Positions 26,970 to 36,354 are shown, counted from the first letter of the stretch. The stretch is DNA of 64,000 bases from Candidatus Thiodiazotropha sp. (ex Monitilora ramsayi) (GCA_025655595.1 JAHXIO010000011.1:434001-498000), one strand, 5' to 3'. The notes: a model not told the origin generated them from the letters alone. Numbers and translations: made by a program.

Positions 26970-27082
26970 TTTTTAAAACGTGCTCTTGTTGGTGGTTTCT
27001 GAGAATTATCGCTGAATTCAGGCTGGACTTGTTCTATTCCATATTATTATACCGGTTTAATTTCAACGCTATAAAAACCCGC

Positions 27083-27101
27083 GTTGTTACCGGTAATCAA
27101 C
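27083..27101. promoter_or_regulatory. near-palindromic dyad GTTG-TTACCGGTAA-TCAAC
   Basis: A perfect 10-bp palindrome, TTACCGGTAA (27087-27096), is extended by GTTG and CAAC flanks with one unpaired base. It is about 115 bp from the minus-strand gene start and 260 bp from cbbM, so it could serve either. No regulator can be assigned. Confidence 0.4.
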
Positions 27102-27222
27102 CTCACAGCTTGGTTACTGACCCCATTGTGTTAGGCAGGTTATCGCATCGACGACCTTATTGAGCTGATTCTAACGCCGCAAAGTCGCTGGGCTGATACT
27201 CAAACCCTTATCATAATTAATT

Positions 27223-27241
27223 ACTTATTATACATATAAGT
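27223..27241. promoter_or_regulatory. ACTTAT-N7-ATAAGT dyad upstream of cbbM
   Basis: ACTTAT (27223-27228) and ATAAGT (27236-27241) are a perfect 6-bp dyad with a 7-bp spacer. The centre lies ~130 bp before the cbbM start. Its T-N-A/N7 geometry resembles CbbR half-site spacing (TNA-N7-TNA), so it is a candidate CbbR site, which would fit co-control of both RuBisCO modules. Confidence 0.4.
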
Positions 27242-27292
27242 TCATCTTAGGTTTACTTATAAACACAATGTCTGTAAGGTTTGCCCCCAATT

Positions 27293-27309
27293 CCACATAT
27301 GAAGTGTGG
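27293..27309. promoter_or_regulatory. CCACA-N7-TGTGG dyad upstream of cbbM
   Basis: CCACA (27293-27297) and TGTGG (27305-27309) flank 7 bp, TATGAAG. The left arm with its continuation (CCACATATG) resembles the CCACATAT stretch inside the cbbR-cbbL dyad (20446-20453), a shared feature that hints at the same binding protein. Confidence 0.4.
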
Positions 27310-27362
27310 TTTAAAGAGGTAAATCCTCTCTAATTGACAGATTCAAAAATTGGAGTAAACAA

Positions 27363-28748
27363 ATGGCATTAGACCAATCATCCCGTTATTCGGACCTCAG
27401 CCTGAAGGAAGAAGATCTGATTGCAGGCGGTAAGCACGTACTTGTTGCTTACAAGATGAAGCCCGCAGCTGGCTACGGATTTCTGGAAGTGGCTGCCCAT
27501 GTTGCTGCTGAATCTTCTACTGGAACCAACGTTGAGGTTTGCACCACTGATGACTTCACCAAAGGTGTTGACGCCCTGGTTTACCACATCGACGAAGCGA
27601 CCGAAGAGGTGCGCATTGCCTATCCTAACGATCTGTTCGACCGCAACATCATCGACGGTCGTGCCATGCTGGTCTCATTCCTGACCCTTTGTATAGGTAA
27701 CAACCAGGGTATGGGTGACTGCGCTTACCTCAAGATGTACGACTTCTACATGCCTGAGCGCATGATCCAGCTGTTCGACGGTCCCGCCAAAGACATCAGT
27801 GACATGTGGCGCATTCTCGGTCGTCCGATCGAGAACGGCGGTTACATCGCCGGTACCATTATCAAGCCGAAGCTGGGCCTGCGTCCCGAGCCGTTTGCCG
27901 AAGCCGCCTACCAGTTCTGGCTGGGTGGCGATTTCATCAAGAACGACGAACCCCAGGGCAATCAGGTCTTCTGCCCCGCCAAGAAAGTTTATCCTCTCGT
28001 ATACGACGCCATGAAGCGTGCCCAGGATGAGACCGGTGAGGCCAAGCTGTTCTCCGCCAACATCACCGCCGACGACCACTACGAGATGTGCGCCCGTGCG
28101 GACTTCATCCTGGAGACCTTCGGCCCTGACGCTGACAAGGTTGCCTTCCTGGTAGACGGTTACGTCGGCGGCCCCGGTATGGTGACCACCGCACGTCGCC
28201 AGTACCCCAACCAGTATCTGCACTACCATCGTGCCGGTCACGGTGCCGTGACCTCTCCATCATCCAACCGCGGCTACACTGCGTTTGTTCTGGCCAAGAT
28301 GTCCCGTCTGCAGGGTGCATCCGGTATCCATGTAGGTACCATGGGCTACGGCAAGATGGAGGGCGATGCCTCCGATAGGATCATCGCCTATATGATCGAA
28401 CGCGATGAGTGTCAGGGTCCGGTGTACAACCAGAAATGGTATGGCATGAAACCGACCACACCGATCATCTCCGGCGGCATGAACGCCCTGCGTCTGCCAG
28501 GCTTCTTCGAGAACCTGGGCCACGGCAACGTGATCAATACTTCCGGTGGCGGCTCCTACGGCCACGTCGACAGCCCGGCTGCCGGCGCTATCTCTCTGCG
28601 TCAGGCCTACGAGTGCTGGAAAGAGGGTGCCGATCCGATCGAGTACGCCAAAGAGCATAAAGAATTCGCACGTGCTTTCGAGTCCTTCCCGCACGATGCA
28701 GATGCGATCTTCCCAGGCTGGCGCGAAAAACTGGGTGTGCACAAATAA
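27363..28748 (+). CDS. cbbM: RuBisCO form II
   Basis: A 461-residue form II RuBisCO (large subunit only, usually dimeric or hexameric), favoured at high CO2 and low O2. The carbamylated-lysine region is [33 protein letters not shown] is the family signature, and the late loop [11 protein letters not shown] contains the loop-6 lysine. The start at 27363 has GGAG 7 bases upstream. The enzyme is followed by its own terminator and then by cbbQ2-cbbO2. Having both form I and form II in one locus lets the cell fix CO2 over a wide CO2/O2 range. Confidence 0.98.
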   Translation: MALDQSSRYSDLSLKEEDLIAGGKHVLVAYKMKPAAGYGFLEVAAHVAAESSTGTNVEVCTTDDFTKGVDALVYHIDEATEEVRIAYPNDLFDRNIIDGRAMLVSFLTLCIGNNQGMGDCAYLKMYDFYMPERMIQLFDGPAKDISDMWRILGRPIENGGYIAGTIIKPKLGLRPEPFAEAAYQFWLGGDFIKNDEPQGNQVFCPAKKVYPLVYDAMKRAQDETGEAKLFSANITADDHYEMCARADFILETFGPDADKVAFLVDGYVGGPGMVTTARRQYPNQYLHYHRAGHGAVTSPSSNRGYTAFVLAKMSRLQGASGIHVGTMGYGKMEGDASDRIIAYMIERDECQGPVYNQKWYGMKPTTPIISGGMNALRLPGFFENLGHGNVINTSGGGSYGHVDSPAAGAISLRQAYECWKEGADPIEYAKEHKEFARAFESFPHDADAIFPGWREKLGVHK

Positions 28749-28778
28749 GCACTATCCGGTGAGTCAACTGGCATTTCA

Positions 28779-28804
28779 AAGCCCCCGTAAGGGGGCTTTT
28801 TTTC
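28779..28804 (+). terminator. terminator after cbbM
   Basis: AAGCCCCC, loop GTAA-like, GGGGGCTT, followed by a T-run of seven. It lies 30 bp after the cbbM stop and, as in the cbbS case, would make expression of the downstream activase genes depend on read-through or a separate promoter. Confidence 0.85.
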
Positions 28805-28841
28805 GCTGGCGGTTTGATTGGCAGCGGATAAACACAAATAG

Positions 28842-28913
28842 GTAGGGTGGGGCCCAGCCCCACCAATCATATCGGGTTGAACGTAGAAACGGTGAGGCTG
28901 GGCCCCACCCTAC
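28842..28913. repeat. 72-bp inverted repeat between cbbM and cbbQ2
   Basis: The arms GTAGGGTGGGGCCCAGCCCC... (28842-28864) and its reverse complement (28891-28913) match at 22 of 23 positions around a 26-bp centre, and each arm is itself a near-palindrome (GTGGGGCCCAGCCCCAC). There is no open frame. The GTAGGGTGGGGC core is a short repeat seen in many gammaproteobacterial genomes, so I read this as a non-autonomous palindromic repeat inserted in the cbbM-cbbQ2 gap. Confidence 0.7.
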
Positions 28914-29046
28914 GCTTTTAGTGATCTATGGGAGCACATCGGGTATGGCAAGCCTGACCATTTGATCCAACACAGGAATAACCCTAAACAATTAAGTAGA
29001 ATAGCGCAGAGATTATCTGCCCTATTTTTACGAATCTGGAGTCACC

Positions 29047-29853
29047 ATGAGTGCCGACATCGAGCAATACCTCGTCAAACAGGAACCCTACTACCAACCT
29101 CAGGAAGATGAGATCGAGCTTTATGAAGCCGCTTATGCCGAAAGGCTCCCGGTGATGATCAAGGGACCGACCGGCTGTGGTAAATCGCGCTTCGTCGAGC
29201 ATATGGCCTGGCGGCTCGGTAAGCCGTTGATCACAGTTGCCTGTAATGAGGACATGACCGCGTCGGATCTGGTCGGCCGCTACCTACTCGATACCGAAGG
29301 TACGCGTTGGTTGGACGGACCATTAACCGTCGCGGCCCGGATTGGTGCCATCTGTTATCTCGATGAAGTCGTGGAAGCCCGTCAGGACACCACTGTCGTC
29401 ATCCACCCCCTCACCGATCATCGGCGCACGCTGCCCCTCGATAAAAAAGGGGAAGTGGTAAACGCCCATGAGGACTTTCAACTGGTGATCTCCTATAACC
29501 CGGGTTACCAAAGCCTGATGAAAGACCTTAAGCAGTCAACCAAGCAGCGCTTCTCCGCCCTGGATTTTGACTATGCACCGACTGCCCTGGAGGCCTCGAT
29601 TATTGCCAAGGAGACCGGCATCGATGAAGAAAATGCCACTAAGCTGGTCAAAATCGGAGAGACTGCCCGCAACCTTAAGGGGCACGGTCTCGACGAGGGC
29701 ATCTCAACCCGCCTGCTGGTCTATGCAGCGAGACTGATCAATCGCGGCATCACACCCAGGGCTGCCTGCCGGATGGCCCTCGTAAGACCCATCACGGACG
29801 ACAAGGACATTGTCGCCACACTGGATCATGCCATTGAGGCGGTATTTGATTGA
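29047..29853 (+). CDS. cbbQ2: RuBisCO activase AAA+ subunit CbbQ (form II partner)
   Basis: A 268-residue MoxR-group AAA+ ATPase, closely similar to CbbQ1 but with different surface segments. Walker [11 protein letters not shown], Walker [11 protein letters not shown] and the [16 protein letters not shown] sensor stretch are all intact. GGAG lies just before the ATG. It pairs with CbbO2, whose start lies within or just past its stop codon. In Acidithiobacillus the Q2O2 pair activates form II RuBisCO, and the gene order here supports the same specificity. Confidence 0.94.
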   Translation: MSADIEQYLVKQEPYYQPQEDEIELYEAAYAERLPVMIKGPTGCGKSRFVEHMAWRLGKPLITVACNEDMTASDLVGRYLLDTEGTRWLDGPLTVAARIGAICYLDEVVEARQDTTVVIHPLTDHRRTLPLDKKGEVVNAHEDFQLVISYNPGYQSLMKDLKQSTKQRFSALDFDYAPTALEASIIAKETGIDEENATKLVKIGETARNLKGHGLDEGISTRLLVYAARLINRGITPRAACRMALVRPITDDKDIVATLDHAIEAVFD

Positions 29854-29855
29854 TC

Positions 29856-32105
29856 ATGAACGAGACGGCACTCACCGCCTACCGGGAAAAACTCAGCTGC
29901 GGCTTCGAACAGATCGACCCGATTTTTCCCGATTGCATGGCTCAGGCAGAAAAGGTCCTGAGCCCTAAGGGTGTTGATGAGTTACTGGAAGGTGCCTCGT
30001 TGACCTGCAAGATCGGCCGGGGGGTGGAACCGGTCATCGTGTTTCTACAGGAGATGCCTGAAATTGCCGATAGAGTCGGTGAGGCAGTGATACCGCTGAT
30101 CTCCCAGACCGTATGGAAGATATCGCGCAGTCCCAACGGTAAAGCAATTCTTCCATTCCTGCAGATGCTACCCGAGGCGAGCCGCAGACTGGGCAGCTCT
30201 GAGCTGATGGAGAGATTCATCACACTGCTGCTCGATATGATGGAGCAGACCTCCGGTTCCATTCACGGATTCCACACCACGATACCCAGCCCCTCCCTGC
30301 CGGATCTGCTGAAAAAAATGCCCTACCTGCTGAGTCAACTCTCATTGGAAGGCGTGGGTAATTGGATCGAATATGGGATCCGCAACTATCGCACCCATCC
30401 GCAACGACAGATCGACTACTTCAGCCTGCAATCGGCAGACAGTCGCGCCATATTGCAGAGAGAACGGCATGGCACCCTGTTTGCGGATAATGAACGAAAA
30501 CTGGATCTCTATCTGAAATCCTTGTGGCGCAGCAAAGCCCATTTTGTCCCCTACTCCGAGGGTTTTGACGAGCTGCGTAAACCCATGCCCTACTTCGACT
30601 CACTGGGCATCCGCATTCCCGACGTCTACGATGACAAGCATGGCGTCTCCGGTATCGATCGTTACCGGACGCTGCTGGCACATATCGCGGCTCACAAGAA
30701 GTGGACCACCCATGTGGTGGCGGATAATTTCAGTCCCTTTCAGCGCGTTGCCATCGAAACCTTTGAAGATGCGAGGGTCGATCTGCTTGCAACCCGTGAA
30801 TATCCCGGTCTGCGCCGTCAATTGCTCGCACTTCACCCGGTACCGGGTGAGCATGATTGTGATCCGGAAAAACAATCCTGCATCAAACACCGACTGGCCA
30901 TGTTCTCCTATGCCGCCCTGAATCCTGATCACGGCTATACCAATGCCGATCTTCTGGAGTTCATTGAGCGCTTTCGTGCGGCTCTGGCCAATGGCCCGTC
31001 GACGACACAGGAAATGGTCTCTCTCGCGATCTCCTATATCGCCCGAACACGCCGTCAGGCGGATCTGTCCGCCAACGTCTACTTTACCGATACGGAGGTC
31101 AGCTACCGGGATGACAACCGCCACATGTGGATCTTCATCGAAGAGGGCGACGAAGAGGAGATGTTCGATGCGGAGCAGAAACGCAAAATCTCTGATGAGG
31201 AGATACAAGGCCTGCCGCCCCGCCACTACCCGGAATGGGATTACAAAAGCAAGATCTACAATCCCGACTGGGTGAGCCTGTATGAAAGCCTTCACCCATC
31301 CGGCAACCCCGACCGGATTGATGAATTGCTAAACAAACACCAGGCGCTTGCCAAACAGCTGAAACGCATGCTTGATCTGTTGAAACCACAGCAGTATGTT
31401 CGCATTCGTTACCAGGAAGAGGGTAGTGAACTCGACCTGGATGTCGCCATCCGCTCACTCATTGAGTATAAAAGCGGCACCAACCCCGACCCCCGCATCA
31501 ACATGAGTCATCGCAATGACGGACGGGATATCGCCGTCATGCTGCTGATCGATCTCTCCGAATCGGTAGACCAGATCCCCGAAGGGTGCCAACAGTCGAT
31601 CCTGGAACTCAGCCAGGAAGCTGTTTCCCTACTGAGTTGGGCAATCGAGCAGCTGGGCGACAGCTTTGCGATTGCAGGGTTTTCTTCCAATACCCGCCAT
31701 GAAGTCCGTTACCAGCACATCAAGGGGTATGGCGAACACTGGAACGATGAGGTCAAGGGGCGTCTGTCCGCGATGCAGGCAGGCTGGTCCACCCGCATGG
31801 GAGCCGCCATCCGCCACTCCACCCACTATCTCAGCGCCAGAGAGACGGATAAAAAACTGCTGTTGATTCTTACGGACGGAGAGCCCTCCGATATCGACGT
31901 CAACGATGACCGGCTGCTCATTGAGGACACCCGAAAAGCCGTACAGGAGGCAGACCAGGAGGGCATCTATACCTACTGCATCAACCTGGACCCCCACGCA
32001 GACGAATATGTCAGAGACATCTTCGGTAACCAGTTCACCGTTATCGACCGTGTCGAGCGTCTACCGGAACAACTGCCGAAACTCTTTATGGCATTGACCA
32101 AGTAA
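29856..32105 (+). CDS. cbbO2: RuBisCO activase adaptor CbbO with VWA domain (form II partner)
   Basis: A 749-residue paralogue of CbbO1. The C-terminal VWA domain keeps the MIDAS residues (LLIDLSESVDQ, AGWSTRMGAA, LLILTDGEPSDID), and the N-terminal helical region is shorter and divergent. I start it at the ATG at 29856, two bases past the cbbQ2 stop. A TTG at 29850 is in frame and would overlap the cbbQ2 stop, with a ribosome binding site (GAGGCGG) better spaced for it, so either start is possible. The tight linkage shows that cbbQ2 and cbbO2 are translationally coupled. Confidence 0.92.
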   Translation: MNETALTAYREKLSCGFEQIDPIFPDCMAQAEKVLSPKGVDELLEGASLTCKIGRGVEPVIVFLQEMPEIADRVGEAVIPLISQTVWKISRSPNGKAILPFLQMLPEASRRLGSSELMERFITLLLDMMEQTSGSIHGFHTTIPSPSLPDLLKKMPYLLSQLSLEGVGNWIEYGIRNYRTHPQRQIDYFSLQSADSRAILQRERHGTLFADNERKLDLYLKSLWRSKAHFVPYSEGFDELRKPMPYFDSLGIRIPDVYDDKHGVSGIDRYRTLLAHIAAHKKWTTHVVADNFSPFQRVAIETFEDARVDLLATREYPGLRRQLLALHPVPGEHDCDPEKQSCIKHRLAMFSYAALNPDHGYTNADLLEFIERFRAALANGPSTTQEMVSLAISYIARTRRQADLSANVYFTDTEVSYRDDNRHMWIFIEEGDEEEMFDAEQKRKISDEEIQGLPPRHYPEWDYKSKIYNPDWVSLYESLHPSGNPDRIDELLNKHQALAKQLKRMLDLLKPQQYVRIRYQEEGSELDLDVAIRSLIEYKSGTNPDPRINMSHRNDGRDIAVMLLIDLSESVDQIPEGCQQSILELSQEAVSLLSWAIEQLGDSFAIAGFSSNTRHEVRYQHIKGYGEHWNDEVKGRLSAMQAGWSTRMGAAIRHSTHYLSARETDKKLLLILTDGEPSDIDVNDDRLLIEDTRKAVQEADQEGIYTYCINLDPHADEYVRDIFGNQFTVIDRVERLPEQLPKLFMALTK

Positions 32106-32348
32106 CTGAACAGCCACCTGACCTTTTTGTACCGGTCTTCTGCTCACAGCACGTCTCAGCCGAAACGCCCTATTCGTTCATTCCCCAGTAAGAAAGATCT
32201 TGAGATCAGCTCAATCACAGCATAGGCGAGAATTAGACACAAAATTACTAGGGTTTGCATTACGTCCAAATATCAACCCAAAGATTTTCGCTGTATCTTT
32301 TTATATATGTATAATCGGTTGTTTTTCAGACACTAGCAGCTTCGCCGC

Positions 32349-33404
32349 ATGAAACAGACTGACGATCTCCGCATCAAGGCCATTAAAGAGCTGAGCCCAC
32401 CCGCTCAGATTCACCAGGAACTCCCTATTTCCGAAGAAGCTGCCAACACGGTCTGCGAAGCCAGAAATGCGATTCATCGCATTCTCCACGGAGAGGATGA
32501 TCGCCTCTTGATCATCATCGGCCCATGTTCGGTTCACGACCCGGATGCAGCCCTGGACTATGCCAGGCGCCTGCAACCCGTACGCGAGGCGTTGAAAGAC
32601 GATCTTGAAATCGTCATGCGCGTCTATTTTGAAAAACCGCGTACGACTGTCGGCTGGAAGGGATTGATCAATGACCCCACTCTGGATGATCAATTCGAAA
32701 TCAACAAAGGGCTCAGACTGGCGAGAAAACTGCTGCTGGATATCAATAATCTCGGCTTGCCGGCAGGGACTGAATACCTCGACCTGATCAGCCCCCAATA
32801 TATTGCCGACCTGATCAGCTGGGGCGCAATCGGTGCGCGAACCACCGAGAGTCAGGCTCACAGAGAGTTGGCATCCGGTCTCTCCTGTCCGGTGGGTTTC
32901 AAGAACGCCACCAACGGCAGCATGCGGGTAGCCCTCGACGCCATCCGTTCTTCTTCCCGACCACACCATTTTCTTTCGGTGACCAAGGAGGGTCGATCGG
33001 CCATCTTCTCCACCCACGGCAATCAGGACTGTCATGTCATTCTAAGGGGCGGTAGCAGACCCAACTACGACTCTGAGAGTATCAACATCGCAGCCGAAGA
33101 GATGGAGAGCAATGGCCTCAAGCCGCGTCTGATGGTCGATTTCAGTCACGCCAACAGTCGTAAGCAGCACGCCCGACAACTCCTGGTAGGGAGTGACGTA
33201 GCCAGTCAAATTGCCCGTGGCGACCAACGCATCATCGGCGCCATGATAGAGAGTTTCATAACCGCAGGACGACAGGACAGGGTCGAGGGCCAATCACTTA
33301 CATACGGCCAGAGCATCACGGATGCATGTATCAGTTGGGATGACAGCGAGCCACTGCTGAAAGATCTGGCAGAAGCTGTAAAGAAACGGAGAGAGACCAG
33401 CTAG
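32349..33404 (+). CDS. aroG: 3-deoxy-7-phosphoheptulonate synthase (class I DAHP synthase)
   Basis: A 351-residue class I DAHP synthase (AroF/G/H family) that joins phosphoenolpyruvate and erythrose-4-phosphate in the first step of aromatic amino acid synthesis. Motifs are IIGPCSVHDP, the central GIGARTTESQAHRELASGLS-like segment (here IGARTTESQAHREL), VGFKNATNG, and DFSHANS near the C-terminus. The feedback isoform (Phe-, Tyr- or Trp-sensitive) cannot be told from sequence, so the symbol is generic. TATAAT at 32310-32315 may be the -10 box. No ribosome binding site is obvious before the ATG. Confidence 0.95.
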   Translation: MKQTDDLRIKAIKELSPPAQIHQELPISEEAANTVCEARNAIHRILHGEDDRLLIIIGPCSVHDPDAALDYARRLQPVREALKDDLEIVMRVYFEKPRTTVGWKGLINDPTLDDQFEINKGLRLARKLLLDINNLGLPAGTEYLDLISPQYIADLISWGAIGARTTESQAHRELASGLSCPVGFKNATNGSMRVALDAIRSSSRPHHFLSVTKEGRSAIFSTHGNQDCHVILRGGSRPNYDSESINIAAEEMESNGLKPRLMVDFSHANSRKQHARQLLVGSDVASQIARGDQRIIGAMIESFITAGRQDRVEGQSLTYGQSITDACISWDDSEPLLKDLAEAVKKRRETS

Positions 33405-33558
33405 TGTCCGCGTGTATCACGATTTTGCAGTAACCCGCAGAAAGTATATTCGCTTTACACTATCATGAAAGAGATACCAGCAAGACATGCTGCGTAAATA
33501 CCTCTTGCAGATTTTAACTCCCATGAATCTGCGGTCAGAATCTATAGGATGATACTGA

Positions 33559-35652
33559 ATGTCTGATGAAGCCATTGAGTTACTGGTTATAGGCAACACT
33601 ACACCGGAAATAGAAGCCTATCTGGATCACATTCGAAACTCCGGTTTCGCAGCACACGCTACACAGATTTCCCACGATGCCGATCTGCTGGGTGAGACAC
33701 TGAAGAAACACAGAGATCTCGACATCCTGCTCTATACGATCGAAGCCGACGATGAACTGAGCCCGAATCAACTGTTTGCCGTCCTGAGTGCCATCAGCCC
33801 CTCACTACCGGTGATTGCGATAGCGGAGACGGTCGACGAAACGCAACGGAATGAATTGATGAGCTCCGGAGCGGCTGACCTGATTCCCAGACAAGCCTAC
33901 TCTCACCTGACACTGGCCATACTGCGAGAACACAGGCACTTGCGAAATGTACGGCGCCTGCAACAGGTTGAACGACAATTCCTGGAAGCGGAAGAACGTT
34001 GCAATGCCCTGACTGAAAATTCCCGCGATGCCATTGCCTATGTTCATGAAGGCATGCATGTCACAGCTAATCGCGCCTATCTGGAACTTTTCGGATTGGC
34101 GGGAGAAGATGAAATAGACGGTCTTCCTATCATGGATATGATTGCGCCGTCGGAACATAAACCATTTAAAAAGCTCCTTCGGCAAATTAGTGCCGACGCA
34201 GGACACAATGCTGAGCTGAAAACAAAATGCCTCCGCAATGATGGTAAAGAGTTCAGTGCCGAACTCCATTTCACCCCAGCAAGCATAGAGGGCGAGCCTT
34301 GCACCCAGGTATTGATTCACGATCAATCAGTCTCCAGAGAGGTGGAAGAGAAGCTTAGGCTACTGAGTACCCAGGACGTTCAAACCGGGCTCTATAATCG
34401 ACAATACTTCCTCAGTATTCTTGATGAGGAGACGAGAGATCAATCTAACAAGGGCAGGAATCACCAAACCCTCTTCTACATCACTCTGGACAACTTCAGC
34501 GAGATACGTAACAAGGCCGGCATCAAAACCAGCGACACCTTGTTGATAGAAATCGCACGTTTACTGAAGGGAAGCATTAACAGCGAAGACCTGCTCGCCC
34601 GATTCGGAGATCATACCTTCACATGTCTCCTATCAGGAAGTGACGCCAACACAGCGAAGAAAAAAGCGAAGAAAATCTGCAAGATTATTGCAAAACACCC
34701 ATATGCAGAAGTGGATGATTCCCTGAAACCCACTTGTAGTATCGGCATCGCTTTTACCTCCAGTGACATTAACAGCGGGCATGAGTTTGTCACCCACGCT
34801 TACCATGCTTGCGAGAGCGCACGTAATGAAGGCAACAACCAATTTGCTCTATCAACGGACAAATCAACAACCGAAGATACCGAATCAGCGTCTGAGGTGG
34901 ATTTGAGTCACCTGATTCGATACGCACTGGATAACGACCAGTTCCAGCTGGTGTTTCAGCCGATTGTCAGTTTGCATGGAGACACCCGTGAAAACTATGC
35001 CGTCACGGTACGCCTGATGGATGAAAAGCAGGAGGAGATACAGCCGGAGCATTTCATGAATCAGGCAGCCATGATGGGTAAAACGCAGGAGCTTGACCGC
35101 TGGGTCATTCGTCATGCGATTGCCGAGCTGTCGAATCAGCGCAAGCAGGGACAAAAGATCAACTTCTTTATCACCATTTCAGGTGCATCACTGGAAGATG
35201 ACACACTGCTGCTATTTATCTGTGACTGCTTGCGAGACTATGAGGCTAAAGGCCCATGGGTCACTTTCCAGTGCACCGACAGTGATGCAAGAAGCCATAT
35301 GCAGAAGTTGGAGACACTCTCAGACGGCCTGAAGAAGATTAAATGCAAACTCTGTATCGATCACTTTGGTATGGCTAAAAAACCTGAAGCCATCCTTTCG
35401 GGTAGTCTGCCGCTCGACTATATTCAGTTCGCCCCCTCATTCCTCGACGGGCTATCTGAAAATCAGGACAAGCAGGACACCTTGAATCAACTCAATGAAC
35501 TCATTCAGGGCAAGAATATCAAAACCATCGCTTCCGGTGTTGAAGAGGCCGGCAGTTTGGCCATCCTCTGGACTATCGGTGTCAACTATATCCGGGGCTA
35601 TTTTATTCAGGAGCCCACACAGACTATCAACTACGATTTTGCAGGTGAGTGA
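33559..35652 (+). CDS. FimX-like protein: REC-like, PAS, degenerate GGDEF and EAL domains
   Basis: A 697-residue protein with the FimX order and length (FimX of Pseudomonas is ~691): a receiver-like domain (residues ~5-120), PAS (~150-260), GGDEF-like (~275-420) and EAL-like (~450-695). Both catalytic domains are degenerate. The GGDEF loop reads RFGDHTFT and the EAL site reads YAVTVRL, so neither synthase nor phosphodiesterase activity is likely. FimX itself has the same kind of degeneration and works as a c-di-GMP receptor that drives type IV pilus assembly. I infer that role here, though no pil genes are in the window. The ATG is preceded by AGGATG. Confidence 0.82.
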   Translation: MSDEAIELLVIGNTTPEIEAYLDHIRNSGFAAHATQISHDADLLGETLKKHRDLDILLYTIEADDELSPNQLFAVLSAISPSLPVIAIAETVDETQRNELMSSGAADLIPRQAYSHLTLAILREHRHLRNVRRLQQVERQFLEAEERCNALTENSRDAIAYVHEGMHVTANRAYLELFGLAGEDEIDGLPIMDMIAPSEHKPFKKLLRQISADAGHNAELKTKCLRNDGKEFSAELHFTPASIEGEPCTQVLIHDQSVSREVEEKLRLLSTQDVQTGLYNRQYFLSILDEETRDQSNKGRNHQTLFYITLDNFSEIRNKAGIKTSDTLLIEIARLLKGSINSEDLLARFGDHTFTCLLSGSDANTAKKKAKKICKIIAKHPYAEVDDSLKPTCSIGIAFTSSDINSGHEFVTHAYHACESARNEGNNQFALSTDKSTTEDTESASEVDLSHLIRYALDNDQFQLVFQPIVSLHGDTRENYAVTVRLMDEKQEEIQPEHFMNQAAMMGKTQELDRWVIRHAIAELSNQRKQGQKINFFITISGASLEDDTLLLFICDCLRDYEAKGPWVTFQCTDSDARSHMQKLETLSDGLKKIKCKLCIDHFGMAKKPEAILSGSLPLDYIQFAPSFLDGLSENQDKQDTLNQLNELIQGKNIKTIASGVEEAGSLAILWTIGVNYIRGYFIQEPTQTINYDFAGE

Positions 35653-35677
35653 AGTAGAACATCCCTCTAGTAGAAAG

Positions 35678-36199
35678 TCACCAGGGGATAAAGCTGTTCC
35701 ACATTGACATAGGACGTGAAACATCACGTATATTGTGATTCATCCCACGCATATCCCGTTGAATAAAGTGCGTGGACACTGTCATTGCCTTCATCGACTC
35801 TTCCATAGAATCCATACTGGTCAACATAGGCTCCAGCGTACGTACATCCTGCGCCATGGAGTCAACGCTCACGGCCATCGTGCGGACATTTGCCGATAGC
35901 TGACCGACACTGTCAGTCATACTCATGATGTTGCTCGACATGACGCTCATGTTTGAGTCGACACTCTTAGCAAGAAAGTGGACATCTTTGGCAAGACTGA
36001 AGATAAGGTAGAAACCGTAAGCGGCCAGGAGAATAAAGGCAAACAGAGAAGGATAGACAATCAGTTCCCAGCGTCTGGCGCTGGTCTCAAAGGCCATCGA
36101 CAACCGATCCATGGAATACTGGCCGTCTCTGACTTCACTACCTTCTTGATTTTCTGCGTTTTGGTCGTTTTGTTTAGTTATATCTTTTGTTTCTGTCAT
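35678..36199 (-). CDS. membrane coiled-coil protein with C-terminal NSFIPW (paralogue A)
   Basis: A 173-residue protein I cannot name. From the ATG at 36199, residues ~1-45 are polar, one membrane helix follows (YPSLFAFILLAAYGFYLIF), and the rest is a long, Met/Ser/Asp-rich heptad pattern (SVDSNMSVMSSNIMSMTDS and onward), that is, a coiled coil resembling a HAMP or chemoreceptor stalk. It ends in RPMSMWNSFIPW. The protein at 51916-52482 has the same membrane-helix-plus-coil design and ends in RPMDFMNSFTPW, so the two are paralogues. A TTG at 36229 gives a 183-residue version. It lies convergent with the FimX-like gene. Confidence 0.72.
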   Translation of the reverse strand: MTETKDITKQNDQNAENQEGSEVRDGQYSMDRLSMAFETSARRWELIVYPSLFAFILLAAYGFYLIFSLAKDVHFLAKSVDSNMSVMSSNIMSMTDSVGQLSANVRTMAVSVDSMAQDVRTLEPMLTSMDSMEESMKAMTVSTHFIQRDMRGMNHNIRDVSRPMSMWNSFIPW

Positions 36200-36324
36200 G
36201 TCTGAGATGACCTGGGTTTCGCCTGACAACTACAGGTAACATTAAATTCTAGCATAACGAGCGATCACCACAATCAGGCTTTTTTCCATCGCTGATGAAA
36301 AGGGATTGTTTGTGCATCGCAATA

Positions 36325-36354
36325 AAAAAGCCGGGCAACTCTCCCGGCTTTTTT
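36325..36354 (-). terminator. bidirectional terminator after the DUF302 gene
   Basis: AAAAAAGCCGGG, loop CAACTCT, CCCGGCTTTTTT. It lies just after the minus-strand DUF302 gene stop, and its A/T tracts on both sides allow it to work in either direction. Confidence 0.9.

Larger units (their letters stand above)
26970..27362. other. regulatory intergenic region upstream of cbbM
   Basis: About 390 bp without a gene, AT-rich, between the divergent unknown gene pair and cbbM. It contains three clear dyads (listed separately), a further small hairpin AGAGG-TAAAT-CCTCT at 27315-27329, and the cbbM ribosome binding site GGAG at 27352-27355. This density of symmetric sites resembles a multi-factor control region. 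I see no obvious -35/-10 pair at a standard distance. Confidence 0.6.

Noticed and set aside
27334-27339. TTGACA as the -35 box of cbbM
   Set aside because: It lies only 24 bp before the start codon. A -10 box at the right distance would fall on the ribosome binding site.
20344-32105. Carboxysome genes with the form I RuBisCO
   Set aside because: No shell, CsoS2 or carboxysomal carbonic anhydrase gene is present. The cbbQO linkage fits a non-carboxysomal enzyme.
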